Assembly: GCA_009702525.1 (NCBI GenBank)
Contig: WLHW01000009.1
Location: 1-22,137, forward strand
Length of the DNA: 22,137 bases
Direction of reading: 5' to 3'
DNA from: Actinomycetota bacterium
GTDB taxonomy: Bacteria; Actinomycetota; Actinomycetes; Nanopelagicales; Nanopelagicaceae
Each line of letters opens with the position of its first letter. Position 1 is the stretch's first letter. The translations under genes were made by a program, and so were the position numbers. The notes beneath the pieces were generated by a model. It was not told where the DNA came from and made no database searches. It worked only from the letters and a program-made list of their open reading frames with translations. Shown piece by piece: positions 14,466 through 22,037 of the stretch.

Positions 14466-15378
14466 GAGTCCTCAGACGCCACTGAGCCGAACTTCTAGAC
14501 TTCTAGATTTAGTCCCGTATGTGAGCGCGCATCAAGGCATCGATTTGAAAGTCCTCGCAGATGTTTTCGATGTGACACCTAATCAGATGGTTGCAGATTT
14601 AACGACTTTGTGGATGTGTGGACTACCGGGGTATACGCCTCTAGAACTTATGGATCTTTCTTTCGATTCTGGTTACGTGACTATTCACAATGCAGATACT
14701 TTGAGTCAACCAAGAAACCTTACTATTGAGGAATCTATCGCTCTCCTCTTAGGTTTGGATTTAGTCATGCAGTCACTTCCAGCAGATCGTGAAGATTTGA
14801 AATCTATGGCGACATCACTAATTCGTAAACTCTCATTGCAAGCCAATCTCCTATCTCCCTTGAGGGCTGAGCCGCATCACAACAAAAAAAACTCGGCAGC
14901 TATTCTTCTTGCGATCTCGACAAAGAAAATGTTAAGAATTAAATATCACGCGCTTTATTCCGATGAAGTTACGGAGCGAGATATTTCGCCAATAGAAATA
15001 AGATACGAAAATTCGCACGATTATGTATTTGCTTACTGTCACACAGCGCAAGCTTTCAGAAGTTTTAGAATTGATCGAATTCTTGATTCCAAACAAGCAC
15101 ATGCTTCAGCCTCAGTTACCGGCAGTACAGTCAGCGAGGCATCTACAATCTCGTACTCGTTGAAACTACGTACTAATCAGAGAGATGTCATGGAGAGGTT
15201 TAATCTCGGTAAAACTCAGATGGCCTCAGAAGTTACCTCTAGAGCTTTTTCACCACAGTGGCTTATTCGATCTGTCATGGCCTCTGCCGGTTCGGCTGAG
15301 TTGACTGAACCAAGAGTTATTCGCGCCGAAATCGCGGCCGCGGCAGCCGCAATTTTGCAGAAATATGGCGAGAGCTAA
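14458..15378 (+). CDS. pafC: PafC, partner WYL-domain regulator
   Basis: Second half of the PafBC activator (306 aa). The N-terminal HTH (about 10-75) contains the hallmark 'LWMCGLPGYTPLELMDLSFD' (51-70). A helical middle (88-135) leads to the WYL domain (about 145-215), where the triad is degenerate: 'DYVFAY' stands where WYL would be, followed by 'FRIDRI'. An asymmetric loss of the triad in one partner suggests that only PafB binds the ligand through it, which is inference. An uninterrupted run of eight A (14884-14891) lies in the interdomain linker; the frame is intact. The C-terminus has an alanine-rich helix. ATG at 14458 lies inside the end of pafB, so the two are translationally coupled. 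Confidence 0.93.
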   Translation: MAKSPQTPLSRTSRLLDLVPYVSAHQGIDLKVLADVFDVTPNQMVADLTTLWMCGLPGYTPLELMDLSFDSGYVTIHNADTLSQPRNLTIEESIALLLGLDLVMQSLPADREDLKSMATSLIRKLSLQANLLSPLRAEPHHNKKNSAAILLAISTKKMLRIKYHALYSDEVTERDISPIEIRYENSHDYVFAYCHTAQAFRSFRIDRILDSKQAHASASVTGSTVSEASTISYSLKLRTNQRDVMERFNLGKTQMASEVTSRAFSPQWLIRSVMASAGSAELTEPRVIRAEIAAAAAAILQKYGES

Positions 15379-15384
15379 CTTCGC

Positions 15385-15412
15385 CTACCCAATCTGGTTG
15401 GAACTGGGGTAG
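15385..15412. repeat. Imperfect inverted repeat upstream of tatA
   Basis: Arms CTACCC (15385-15390) and GGGTAG (15407-15412) enclose 16 bases, within which CCAA/TTGG (15389-15392, 15398-15401) offers a competing small hairpin. The right arm overlaps the TAGCCT box for tatA. No T-run follows, so it is not a typical intrinsic terminator for pafBC; an operator or a chance repeat are the options. Confidence 0.35.
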
Positions 15413-15415
15413 CCT
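15410..15415 (+). promoter_or_regulatory. Putative -10 box TAGCCT for tatA-tatC
   Basis: TAGCCT lies 39 bases before the tatA ATG in the largest gap of the window (76 bp). Unlike its neighbours this promoter would yield a leadered mRNA of about 30 nt carrying a Shine-Dalgarno site. No clear -35. Confidence 0.45.
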
Positions 15416-15440
15416 TAAGAGGTACTTTCGACTGCTCTCA

Positions 15441-15446
15441 AAGGAG
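15441..15446 (+). promoter_or_regulatory. Shine-Dalgarno AAGGAG of tatA
   Basis: AAGGAG with eight bases to the ATG at 15455; the full context AAAGGAG is close to the anti-Shine-Dalgarno complement. Confidence 0.75.
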
Positions 15447-15454
15447 TTTGCTCA

Positions 15455-15640
15455 ATGTTTTTACGCGAACCTAGTCACATCCTTATTCTTCTTATTGTTG
15501 TTCTCGTTCTCTTCGGCGCAAAACGACTTCCCGACTCGGCCCGCTCTCTAGGACGCTCAATGCGAATCTTTAAGAGTGAGATGAAAGAGATGACTACTGA
15601 GGAGAAAAAGGCCGAGGGCGACGCTAGCCCAGAGAAGTAA
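15455..15640 (+). CDS. tatA: Sec-independent protein translocase subunit TatA
   Basis: Pore-forming component of the twin-arginine translocation system in the cytoplasmic membrane. The 61-aa protein has a single N-terminal membrane helix (about 8-20), the conserved F20-G21 hinge (LFGAKRLPD), an amphipathic helix (about 27-46) and a charged C-terminal tail. No twin-arginine signal protein or tatB is present in the window. It is 5 bp upstream of tatC, and the pair is conventionally placed next to pafBC and helY in actinobacteria. Confidence 0.93.
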   Translation: MFLREPSHILILLIVVLVLFGAKRLPDSARSLGRSMRIFKSEMKEMTTEEKKAEGDASPEK

Positions 15641-15645
15641 CATCT

Positions 15646-16461
15646 ATGGCGTCACAACAAGACGCGCGGATGCCTTTGTTGGATCACTTACGAGAGTTAC
15701 GTAAGCGAACTTTTCGCGCATCTGTAGCGATATTTATTGCCTCGGGTGCTGGTTGGTACTTCTATAACACAATAATTACTAAATTAGCCCTGCCGGTTTG
15801 TGATCTTAAAAAAGCACAAGCGACAGGTGCAACTCATTGCGGCTCCCTCTACATCAATGGAGTTCTTGGCCCTTTGAACTTACAGATCAAAGTTTCTCTC
15901 CTTGCTGGGGTAATTCTTTCAGCCCCAATTTGGTTGTATCAACTGTGGGCTTTTATTGCACCAGGACTGCATAGAAAAGAGAAAAGAAACTCGATTCTCT
16001 TTTTTGTTGGAGCAACTCCTTTTTTTGCTTTAGGGGCAACACTTGGTTATTTGGTTTTGCCAGTAGCTATTAAAGTACTATTTGGTTTCACCCCCAATTC
16101 GCTATCGAACTTAGTGAAATTCGACGACTATCTAGATTTTGTTATGCGAATAATCCTTCTCTTTGGTTTAGCGTTTGAACTTCCGATCTTTCTTCTGACT
16201 TTTAACTTGATTGGATTTCTCAGAGGCGAAACCATATTAAGACCTTGGAGAATGTGGGTCTTCTCCATAGTTCTTTTCACGGCGGCATTTACGCCGACCG
16301 CAGATCCTTTGACAATGATGCTCCTTGCTGTGCCTCTGTGTCTGTTGTATTTCACGGCCGGTGGCATCGCCCTTCTAATAGACCGTCGACGCGATAAGCG
16401 CGCAAGTACCCTAGAAACCGGGGTGAGCGCTATCGAGAGTGTCACTTCAATCGAGGAATAG
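15646..16461 (+). CDS. tatC: Sec-independent protein translocase subunit TatC
   Basis: Receptor for twin-arginine signal peptides, a six-helix membrane protein (271 aa). The N-terminal cytoplasmic motif DHLRELRKR (13-21), 'WAFIAPGLHRKEKR' (101-114), E178 in LAFELPIF and 'FTPTADPLTM' (215-224) are the family's conserved sites. The first extracytoplasmic loop carries C52 and C65, which could form a disulfide. The C-terminal tail after 'DRRRDKR' is short and cytoplasmic. ATG 15646 follows tatA by 5 bp, with GAGAAG at the end of tatA as a possible ribosome site. Confidence 0.96.
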   Translation: MASQQDARMPLLDHLRELRKRTFRASVAIFIASGAGWYFYNTIITKLALPVCDLKKAQATGATHCGSLYINGVLGPLNLQIKVSLLAGVILSAPIWLYQLWAFIAPGLHRKEKRNSILFFVGATPFFALGATLGYLVLPVAIKVLFGFTPNSLSNLVKFDDYLDFVMRIILLFGLAFELPIFLLTFNLIGFLRGETILRPWRMWVFSIVLFTAAFTPTADPLTMMLLAVPLCLLYFTAGGIALLIDRRRDKRASTLETGVSAIESVTSIEE

Positions 16462-16466
16462 GGCGA

Positions 16467-16472
16467 TAAGGT
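16467..16472 (+). promoter_or_regulatory. Putative -10 box TAAGGT, leaderless diacylglycerol kinase
   Basis: TAAGGT, six bases (CGCCTC), ATG at 16479. It lies in the 17-bp gap after tatC, so any -35 would be inside the end of tatC. It probably drives the four-gene run through lnt. Confidence 0.6.
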
Positions 16473-16478
16473 CGCCTC

Positions 16479-17348
16479 ATGTGGGCGCTATTAGTCAATC
16501 CAATTTCCGGTTCGGGAAAAGGTGCCAAGGTCGGTAGTCAGGTAGCGCAGTTTTTACACTCTCATCAGATTGATTTCTCGGTTGTGACAGGTAAGAGCGC
16601 ACAAGATATGTCGTCTCAGTTGCAGGCGTTTATTGAACGTTACCCCACGTGCAGTGGAGTAATTGGTGTTGGGGGAGACGGACTTTTACATCTTGCACTG
16701 CAGATTTTGGTTCCAGCCCAAATTCCACTAGCAATGATTCCAGCTGGTACAGGCAATGACTTTGTTCGTACTTTAGGTTGGCCACTTGATGATTTGTATA
16801 GTTATCTCAACCACATTATTTCTCGGGCACCCCAAGCTATAGATGTGGGACTATCGCAGGGCCGATGGTTCGGGGCAATTCTTTCCACTGGCTTTGACTC
16901 AATTGTCAACGAAAAAGCTAACACCATGCATTGGCCTAAAGGGCCACAGAAATACAACGCTGCGATAGCTATTGAGTTACCACGCTTTAAACCCCGCCAT
17001 TATGAAATACAACTAGATGATCGATTGATTTCTACTCAGGCTATGTTGATTGCAGTGGCAAATGGACGTTCATATGGTGGAGGCATGCTTGTATGCCCCA
17101 ACGCTTCTTTGCATGATGGACTCTTTGATGTCATGGTTTTACATCCTGTATCAAAGATTGAGTTTCTTAAAGTTTTTCCAAAAGTTTTTAAGGGGACTCA
17201 TATCAAGCATCCAGCAGTAGAGATCATTCGAAGTAAAAATGTCGCCATTCGAGCAACTGCCGTTGCCTACGCCGATGGTGAGCGACTAGGGGATACTCCC
17301 TTGAGTGCTGAGTGCGTGAGTGGAGCTCTGCACACATGGATACCGTAA
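16479..17348 (+). CDS. Diacylglycerol kinase family lipid kinase
   Basis: A 289-aa soluble/peripheral lipid kinase of the DgkB/YegS/sphingosine-kinase family, which phosphorylates diacylglycerol or a related lipid. Visible motifs are the N-terminal nucleotide loop NPISGSGKG (7-15), GVGGDG (63-68) in the ATP site, and PAGTGNDFVRTLG (88-100). The C-terminal beta-sandwich starts near 125 and contains 'VANGRSYGGGMLVCPNASLHDGLFDV', the strongly conserved metal-site region. It overlaps helY by 13 nt when helY starts at ATG 17336. In actinobacteria it is regularly found between tatC and helY. The natural lipid is not determinable. Confidence 0.93.
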   Translation: MWALLVNPISGSGKGAKVGSQVAQFLHSHQIDFSVVTGKSAQDMSSQLQAFIERYPTCSGVIGVGGDGLLHLALQILVPAQIPLAMIPAGTGNDFVRTLGWPLDDLYSYLNHIISRAPQAIDVGLSQGRWFGAILSTGFDSIVNEKANTMHWPKGPQKYNAAIAIELPRFKPRHYEIQLDDRLISTQAMLIAVANGRSYGGGMLVCPNASLHDGLFDVMVLHPVSKIEFLKVFPKVFKGTHIKHPAVEIIRSKNVAIRATAVAYADGERLGDTPLSAECVSGALHTWIP

Positions 17349-19720
17349 GCACTCCGGCTGAAAAATTTGCCGCAGCAAAGCTCAGGAACGCACATCCAGT
17401 TACCCGCGAGTTCCTTCTGACTTTTAACTTCGAATTTGATCCTTTCCAAATTGCTGCCTGCCATGCCGTTGAGGAAGGAAGTGGCGTTCTCGTTGCCGCC
17501 CCTACAGGAGCTGGCAAGACAGTTGTAGGCGAGTTTGCGGCATATTTCGCACTCAGTCTAGGAAAAAAATGTTTTTATACAACACCAATTAAAGCCCTCT
17601 CAAATCAAAAGTACTTCGAATTCGTTGCAAAATTTGGCGAAGATAAAGTTGGTTTACTCACAGGTGACACCAGTATCAATAGCGAAGCCGATATCTTGGT
17701 AATGACGACTGAAGTTTTGCGTAACATGTTGTATGCGGGCTCTAGTACTTTGAAAAATCTTGGCTATGTCGTCATGGACGAAGTTCACTACTTGGCCGAT
17801 AAGTTTCGCGGAGCCGTGTGGGAGGAAGTTTTAATTCACCTCATGGAGAGCGTGCAGGTAATCTCCCTTTCGGCGACGGTATCTAATGCTGAAGAGTTTG
17901 GAGAATGGCTGGGCGAAGTTCGAGGCAACACCCAGGTAATCGTGAGTGAGATACGCCCAATTCCTTTGTATCAACATGTACTTATTGGTAATCGAATGAT
18001 GGATTTATTCGAAAAACCTGGTCAGATAAACCCTGAAATTTTGCAGCGTGAGCGCGAAGCGATTCGTAGATCTGCTATAAGTAAGGGTCGCAGAGGTCGC
18101 TACAACGAACCAAACGACAGGCTTTCTCGTGCAGATATCATTGAAAAATTGCAACGAGAAAGTATGTTGCCAGCAATAACATTTATTTTCTCCAGGGTTG
18201 GGTGTGATGCAGCAGTTAATCAATGCCTACAGGCCGGCATACGTTTAACATCACCGGAAGAACGCATTGAAATCAAAGCCACTGCACTTAAATACACATC
18301 AAATATCGCCGCTGAGGATTTGGAAGTGCTCGGCTTCACTCAATGGCTGACTGCATTAGAGCGTGGAATAGCAGCCCACCACGCCGGTCTGTTGCCAAGC
18401 TTTAAAGGAGCAGTAGAGGATCTTTTTCAACGCGGTTTAGTCAAAGCAGTATTTGCCACCGAAACACTTGCACTGGGCATCAATATGCCCGCCAGAACCG
18501 TTGTTTTGGAGAAATTGGTCAAATACAACGGGGAAGCGCACGTACCAATTACGCCGGGGGAGTACACGCAATTAACTGGTCGAGCTGGGCGGCGAGGAAT
18601 CGATATTGAGGGAAATGCCGTTATTCAATGGTCTCCGACAGTTGATTCAGCGGCCGCGGCAGGTTTAGCTTCAACTAGAACGTATCCATTACGTTCATCT
18701 TTCGCTCCTTCGTACAACATGTCTATTAATTTAATATCACGTTTCGGTCGAGAAAGAGCGCGTGGGTCTCTCGAATCCTCCTTCGCACAGTTTCAAGCAG
18801 ATCGCGCAGTTGTTGGTTTAGCTCGCCAAATACACAAAAATGAAACAGCAATTGAAGAGTTGCTCATCCAAGCTGCCTGCCATCTAGGTGACTTTATAGA
18901 TTATGCGAGTATTCGTCGTGAAATAAAGGAAGTTGAAGTGTTACTGAGCCGGCGTGATCACAAGAAAACTTTCGATAATCGTCAGCGCTCACGCCTAGAA
19001 GGTGATTTGAGCGACTTGCGAAAATCACTTCGCAATCACAGTTGTCATAGTTGTAATGAACGTGAAGATCATGCGCGCTTTGCTGAACGCGCTGGACGTT
19101 TAAATCGTGAAAATGAAGGACTACGCGCGCGCGTTGATTCTCGCACAAATGTAATTGCAAAGACTTTCGATCAGATTTGCCAAGTCCTGACCCATCTGAA
19201 CTACATCGAGGGAGAGAAGCCAACTGCCCAAGGAAAAATTCTCACTAAAATATACGCCGAATCTGATTTGTTGCTCACCGAATCTATTCGCGTTGGACTT
19301 TTCGACGAGTTAAATGCCGCAGAACTTTTATCAATAGTCTCCTGCATGATTTTTGAATCCAGATCTGCCGAAAATCTTGCCCCTAAGATGCCGAGTCCTC
19401 GGGTCTCTAATGCGTTAACTGAGGTCATTTCAGTGTGGGCACAGTTAGAGGCGATCGAGACCGAGTACGGGGTTAAAACCCAGCGTGAACCCGATCCAGG
19501 TTTTTGTTGGATCGCATATAAATGGGCAAATGGGGGCTCTCTACAGAGTGTTCTTAAAGGTAGCGACATGTCGGTGGGTGATTTTGTTCGCTCAACAAAA
19601 CAATTAGTCGATCTGCTCAATCAAATTGGTGGAGCGAGTGAAAAGCTGCGGCCCGTATGCAAAGATGCGGTTAAACGAATTGATCGCGGTGTTGTTGCTT
19701 ATCTCATGGGGGATATATGA
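17336..19720 (+). CDS. helY: HelY, Ski2-like DEVH-box helicase
   Basis: An ATP-dependent superfamily 2 helicase (794 aa), probably acting on RNA, as inferred from Ski2/Mtr4 similarity. Motif I APTGAGKT lies at 55-62, motif Ia TPIKALSNQK at 83-92, motif II DEVH at 148-151, motif III SATVSN at 179-184, the ratchet/motif V region 'FATETLALGINMPAR' at 373-387, and motif VI QLTGRAGRRG at 412-421. After the helicase core comes a long helical C-terminal domain with a CHSC pair (C570, C573) in a charged coil, as in mycobacterial HelY. At about 794 aa it is shorter than mycobacterial homologues (about 900). Start ATG 17336 is preferred; an in-frame GTG at 17312 is the alternative. It overlaps fenA as ATGA. 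Confidence 0.94.
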   Translation: MDTVSTPAEKFAAAKLRNAHPVTREFLLTFNFEFDPFQIAACHAVEEGSGVLVAAPTGAGKTVVGEFAAYFALSLGKKCFYTTPIKALSNQKYFEFVAKFGEDKVGLLTGDTSINSEADILVMTTEVLRNMLYAGSSTLKNLGYVVMDEVHYLADKFRGAVWEEVLIHLMESVQVISLSATVSNAEEFGEWLGEVRGNTQVIVSEIRPIPLYQHVLIGNRMMDLFEKPGQINPEILQREREAIRRSAISKGRRGRYNEPNDRLSRADIIEKLQRESMLPAITFIFSRVGCDAAVNQCLQAGIRLTSPEERIEIKATALKYTSNIAAEDLEVLGFTQWLTALERGIAAHHAGLLPSFKGAVEDLFQRGLVKAVFATETLALGINMPARTVVLEKLVKYNGEAHVPITPGEYTQLTGRAGRRGIDIEGNAVIQWSPTVDSAAAAGLASTRTYPLRSSFAPSYNMSINLISRFGRERARGSLESSFAQFQADRAVVGLARQIHKNETAIEELLIQAACHLGDFIDYASIRREIKEVEVLLSRRDHKKTFDNRQRSRLEGDLSDLRKSLRNHSCHSCNEREDHARFAERAGRLNRENEGLRARVDSRTNVIAKTFDQICQVLTHLNYIEGEKPTAQGKILTKIYAESDLLLTESIRVGLFDELNAAELLSIVSCMIFESRSAENLAPKMPSPRVSNALTEVISVWAQLEAIETEYGVKTQREPDPGFCWIAYKWANGGSLQSVLKGSDMSVGDFVRSTKQLVDLLNQIGGASEKLRPVCKDAVKRIDRGVVAYLMGDI

Positions 19721-20619
19721 CCTTAATGCTTCTAGACAGTGCATCGCTCTGGTACCGCGCATACTATGGAATGCCGGACACGTTGTTGTCACCGGATGGA
19801 ACCCCAGTGAATGCAATTCGCGGTTACCTAGATATGACTGCTCGCTTAGTGAGCATCTATAAACCAAACCGTTTAGTTGCCTGTTTGGATGGTGATTGGC
19901 GCCCGATGTGGCGGGTAGAACTATTTCCCGAATATAAAGCAAATCGTTTAGAAGAGGATGGCGATGAGGAAGAAGAGCCAGACACGTTAACACCGCAAAT
20001 TCCAATACTCCTTGATCTCTTGGATTTATTTAGGATTCCCGTAGTTGGAGTAGATGATTTTGAGGCCGATGATGTTATGGCTACGTATGCTGAAGTTGAA
20101 AAGGGCCCTATAAGAATAGTTACCGGCGACCGTGATCTTTTCCAAATGGTCGATGATAAGCGCGATATAAAAGTAGTTTATTTGGCTAAGGGAATCTCAG
20201 CTCACGATTTAGTAGATCTTGCATACGTTTCAGAAAAATATCAAATTCCTGGAGAGCGATATGCGCTTTTTGCAATGTTTCGTGGAGATCCCTCCGATGG
20301 TTTGCCTGGAGTGAGGGGGATAGGTGAGAAAGGCGCGGCTCTTATCGCCAATAATTTCGCTTCGGTTGAGGACGCATTAGCGGGTGCACATGCCGCACAT
20401 GATTCTCTATCGCCAGCACTTGCTAAGAAGATTATTGCTGGCGCTGATTACTTAAAAATTGCACCCACAGTTGTACAGGTGGCTAGAAATGTTCCTTTGC
20501 CGAAAGTAGATCTATCAATGCCTGCTGCGCCAGCAGATTTATCGCCTATCTACCAATTCAAGGAGCGTTACGGACTGGGTGCCAGCGTTGATCGTTTGAT
20601 CAGTGCACTTGGATGGTAA
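19717..20619 (+). CDS. fenA: FenA-type 5'-3' exonuclease / flap endonuclease
   Basis: A 300-aa stand-alone nuclease related to the 5'-nuclease domain of DNA polymerase I, which removes RNA primers and 5' flaps. Metal ligands and helical-arch residues are visible: D7 (LLDSASLWYR), D58 and D60 (CLDGD), the arch YKANR (73-77), DDFEADD (113-119), GDRD (137-140) and GDPSDGLPGVRGIGEKGA (190-207), the helix-three-turn-helix with two Asp ligands. An acidic insert EEDGDEEEEPD (79-89) follows the arch. No polymerase domain is attached. The ATG overlaps the helY TGA by 4 nt, so the proteins are made together. The helY-fenA neighbourhood also occurs in mycobacteria. Confidence 0.92.
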   Translation: MTLMLLDSASLWYRAYYGMPDTLLSPDGTPVNAIRGYLDMTARLVSIYKPNRLVACLDGDWRPMWRVELFPEYKANRLEEDGDEEEEPDTLTPQIPILLDLLDLFRIPVVGVDDFEADDVMATYAEVEKGPIRIVTGDRDLFQMVDDKRDIKVVYLAKGISAHDLVDLAYVSEKYQIPGERYALFAMFRGDPSDGLPGVRGIGEKGAALIANNFASVEDALAGAHAAHDSLSPALAKKIIAGADYLKIAPTVVQVARNVPLPKVDLSMPAAPADLSPIYQFKERYGLGASVDRLISALGW

Positions 20620-21986
20620 ATCTATTCATTAGTTTTACAAGCGGGATACTTCTCAGCGGAGCGTTTGCACCCAGGTCTCTGTGGTGGTTAGCCCCCGTAG
20701 CACTTTCACTTCACATGTACAGCTTGAAGATATGTACGAAACCATTGTTGAACGCTTTCGTTTTCGCACTTGGATTCAACTCAATTGCGCTGCACTGGAC
20801 CAGTGTTTATGTCGGGGCAACGCCATGGATCGTTCTTTTTGTTGGCCAAAGCTTTTTATTTGTCCCACTTGGTTTCGCCAAACGTCATGGAATCTCTTTC
20901 TATCCGCTCATATTTTTGATCTTAGAAGAGTTACGTTCCCGCTTTCCTTTTGGCGGTTTCGGATGGTTAAGACTCGCATTCTCACAGGCTGATGCCCCTT
21001 ATCGAAATATCGCGGCTTACGGGGGAGTAAGTGCATTAAGTGCCACTGTCTTGTGTTGTGCTTTAGTACTTTTTACTACATTCAATCGCAAAATTTCAGT
21101 CATCCCTTTATTGCCACTCTTTATCCTGTTCACTTCTTTATCGGTAACCCCAATTGCTTCCACGAAAGTTTTGATGGTCCAAGGCGATGTTCCACAACTT
21201 GGTTTGGATTTTAATTCGCGAGCTGCTGCAGTCTTTAACAATCATGTTCAGGAAACTAAAAAAGCTTTAGCAGAGGACAGCGATGTCGACTTTATTCTTT
21301 GGCCTGAAAATGCGGTTGACGTAGATCCATTTACTCATAAATCTGTGGGAGACGCACTAGACTCGTTCGACAAGCCACTCGTTGTTGGTGCCGTCATTCG
21401 TTCTCAAGGGCAGTTACGCAACGTCTCTATTGCTTGGACAAAAGAGTCACACAATGTCTACATTAAGCAACATTTAACTCCATTTGGTGAATACATCCCA
21501 TTGCGCTCTATCGCCGAAAAAATCTCCTCACTGGCTAGCGATATTGAGGATTTTTCTCCTGGTAACTCCTCGACTGTTTTTCGAATAAATCAGGCAACAG
21601 TTGCACCAGTAATCTGTTTTGAACTCATCGATGATGAAATTCTGAGCCGAGCGGCCGTAAATTCACAACTGATTGTGGTTCAAACAAATAGTGCGACTTT
21701 TGGAACGTCGCCAGAAAGTGCTCAACAGCTAGAGATATCTCGAGTGCGAGCCATCGAACATGGACGAAATATTCTCTCAGTTTCAACTACGGGGATTTCA
21801 GCAATTATCGATTATCACGGCACCGTGAGTCAGAAAACTTCCATGCATGTTCCAGCGCATATATTTGCCGACGTATCTCTTATCGGAGGTAGAACGCCAC
21901 GGGATAAGGCTGGAGATTGGGCTCTCATAGGGACCGGATTCTGGCTGCTAATGGTGGGCAAAGCCCGCCGTTCTAGATATACCTAA
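20613..21986 (+). CDS. lnt: Apolipoprotein N-acyltransferase
   Basis: Adds the third acyl chain to the N-terminal cysteine of lipoproteins at the outer face of the cytoplasmic membrane. The 457-aa protein has an N-terminal membrane part (about 1-180, several hydrophobic helices) followed by a nitrilase-fold domain. The catalytic triad is complete: E232 in LWPENAV, K285 in YIKQHLTPFGEY and C335 in PVICFELID. A final hydrophobic helix lies near the C-terminus (about 433-448). It is shorter than the E. coli enzyme (512 aa), mainly in the membrane part. No polyprenol-phosphate mannosyltransferase (Ppm1) domain is fused and no such gene follows. ATG 20613 overlaps fenA by 7 nt. It converges on gcvP with a 51-bp gap. 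Confidence 0.94.
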   Translation: MVNLFISFTSGILLSGAFAPRSLWWLAPVALSLHMYSLKICTKPLLNAFVFALGFNSIALHWTSVYVGATPWIVLFVGQSFLFVPLGFAKRHGISFYPLIFLILEELRSRFPFGGFGWLRLAFSQADAPYRNIAAYGGVSALSATVLCCALVLFTTFNRKISVIPLLPLFILFTSLSVTPIASTKVLMVQGDVPQLGLDFNSRAAAVFNNHVQETKKALAEDSDVDFILWPENAVDVDPFTHKSVGDALDSFDKPLVVGAVIRSQGQLRNVSIAWTKESHNVYIKQHLTPFGEYIPLRSIAEKISSLASDIEDFSPGNSSTVFRINQATVAPVICFELIDDEILSRAAVNSQLIVVQTNSATFGTSPESAQQLEISRVRAIEHGRNILSVSTTGISAIIDYHGTVSQKTSMHVPAHIFADVSLIGGRTPRDKAGDWALIGTGFWLLMVGKARRSRYT

Positions 21987-21996
21987 CGCCGATAAG

Positions 21997-22009
21997 TTAC
22001 ATTATGTAA
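21997..22009. repeat. 13-bp perfect palindrome between lnt and gcvP ends
   Basis: TTACAT-T-ATGTAA, two perfect 6-bp arms around one base, in the 51-bp gap between convergent stop codons. The loop is too short for an RNA hairpin with the full stem, and no T-run follows on either strand, so it is not a standard terminator. It could be a protein-binding site or chance. Confidence 0.4.
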
Positions 22010-22037
22010 AGTAAGAAAAGGAAGGCTTGTGCCTCTC

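Noticed and set aside
14884..14891. Run of eight A in pafC as a programmed frameshift or assembly error
   Set aside because: The frame is continuous and both domains are intact on either side; no alternative frame gives a meaningful product.
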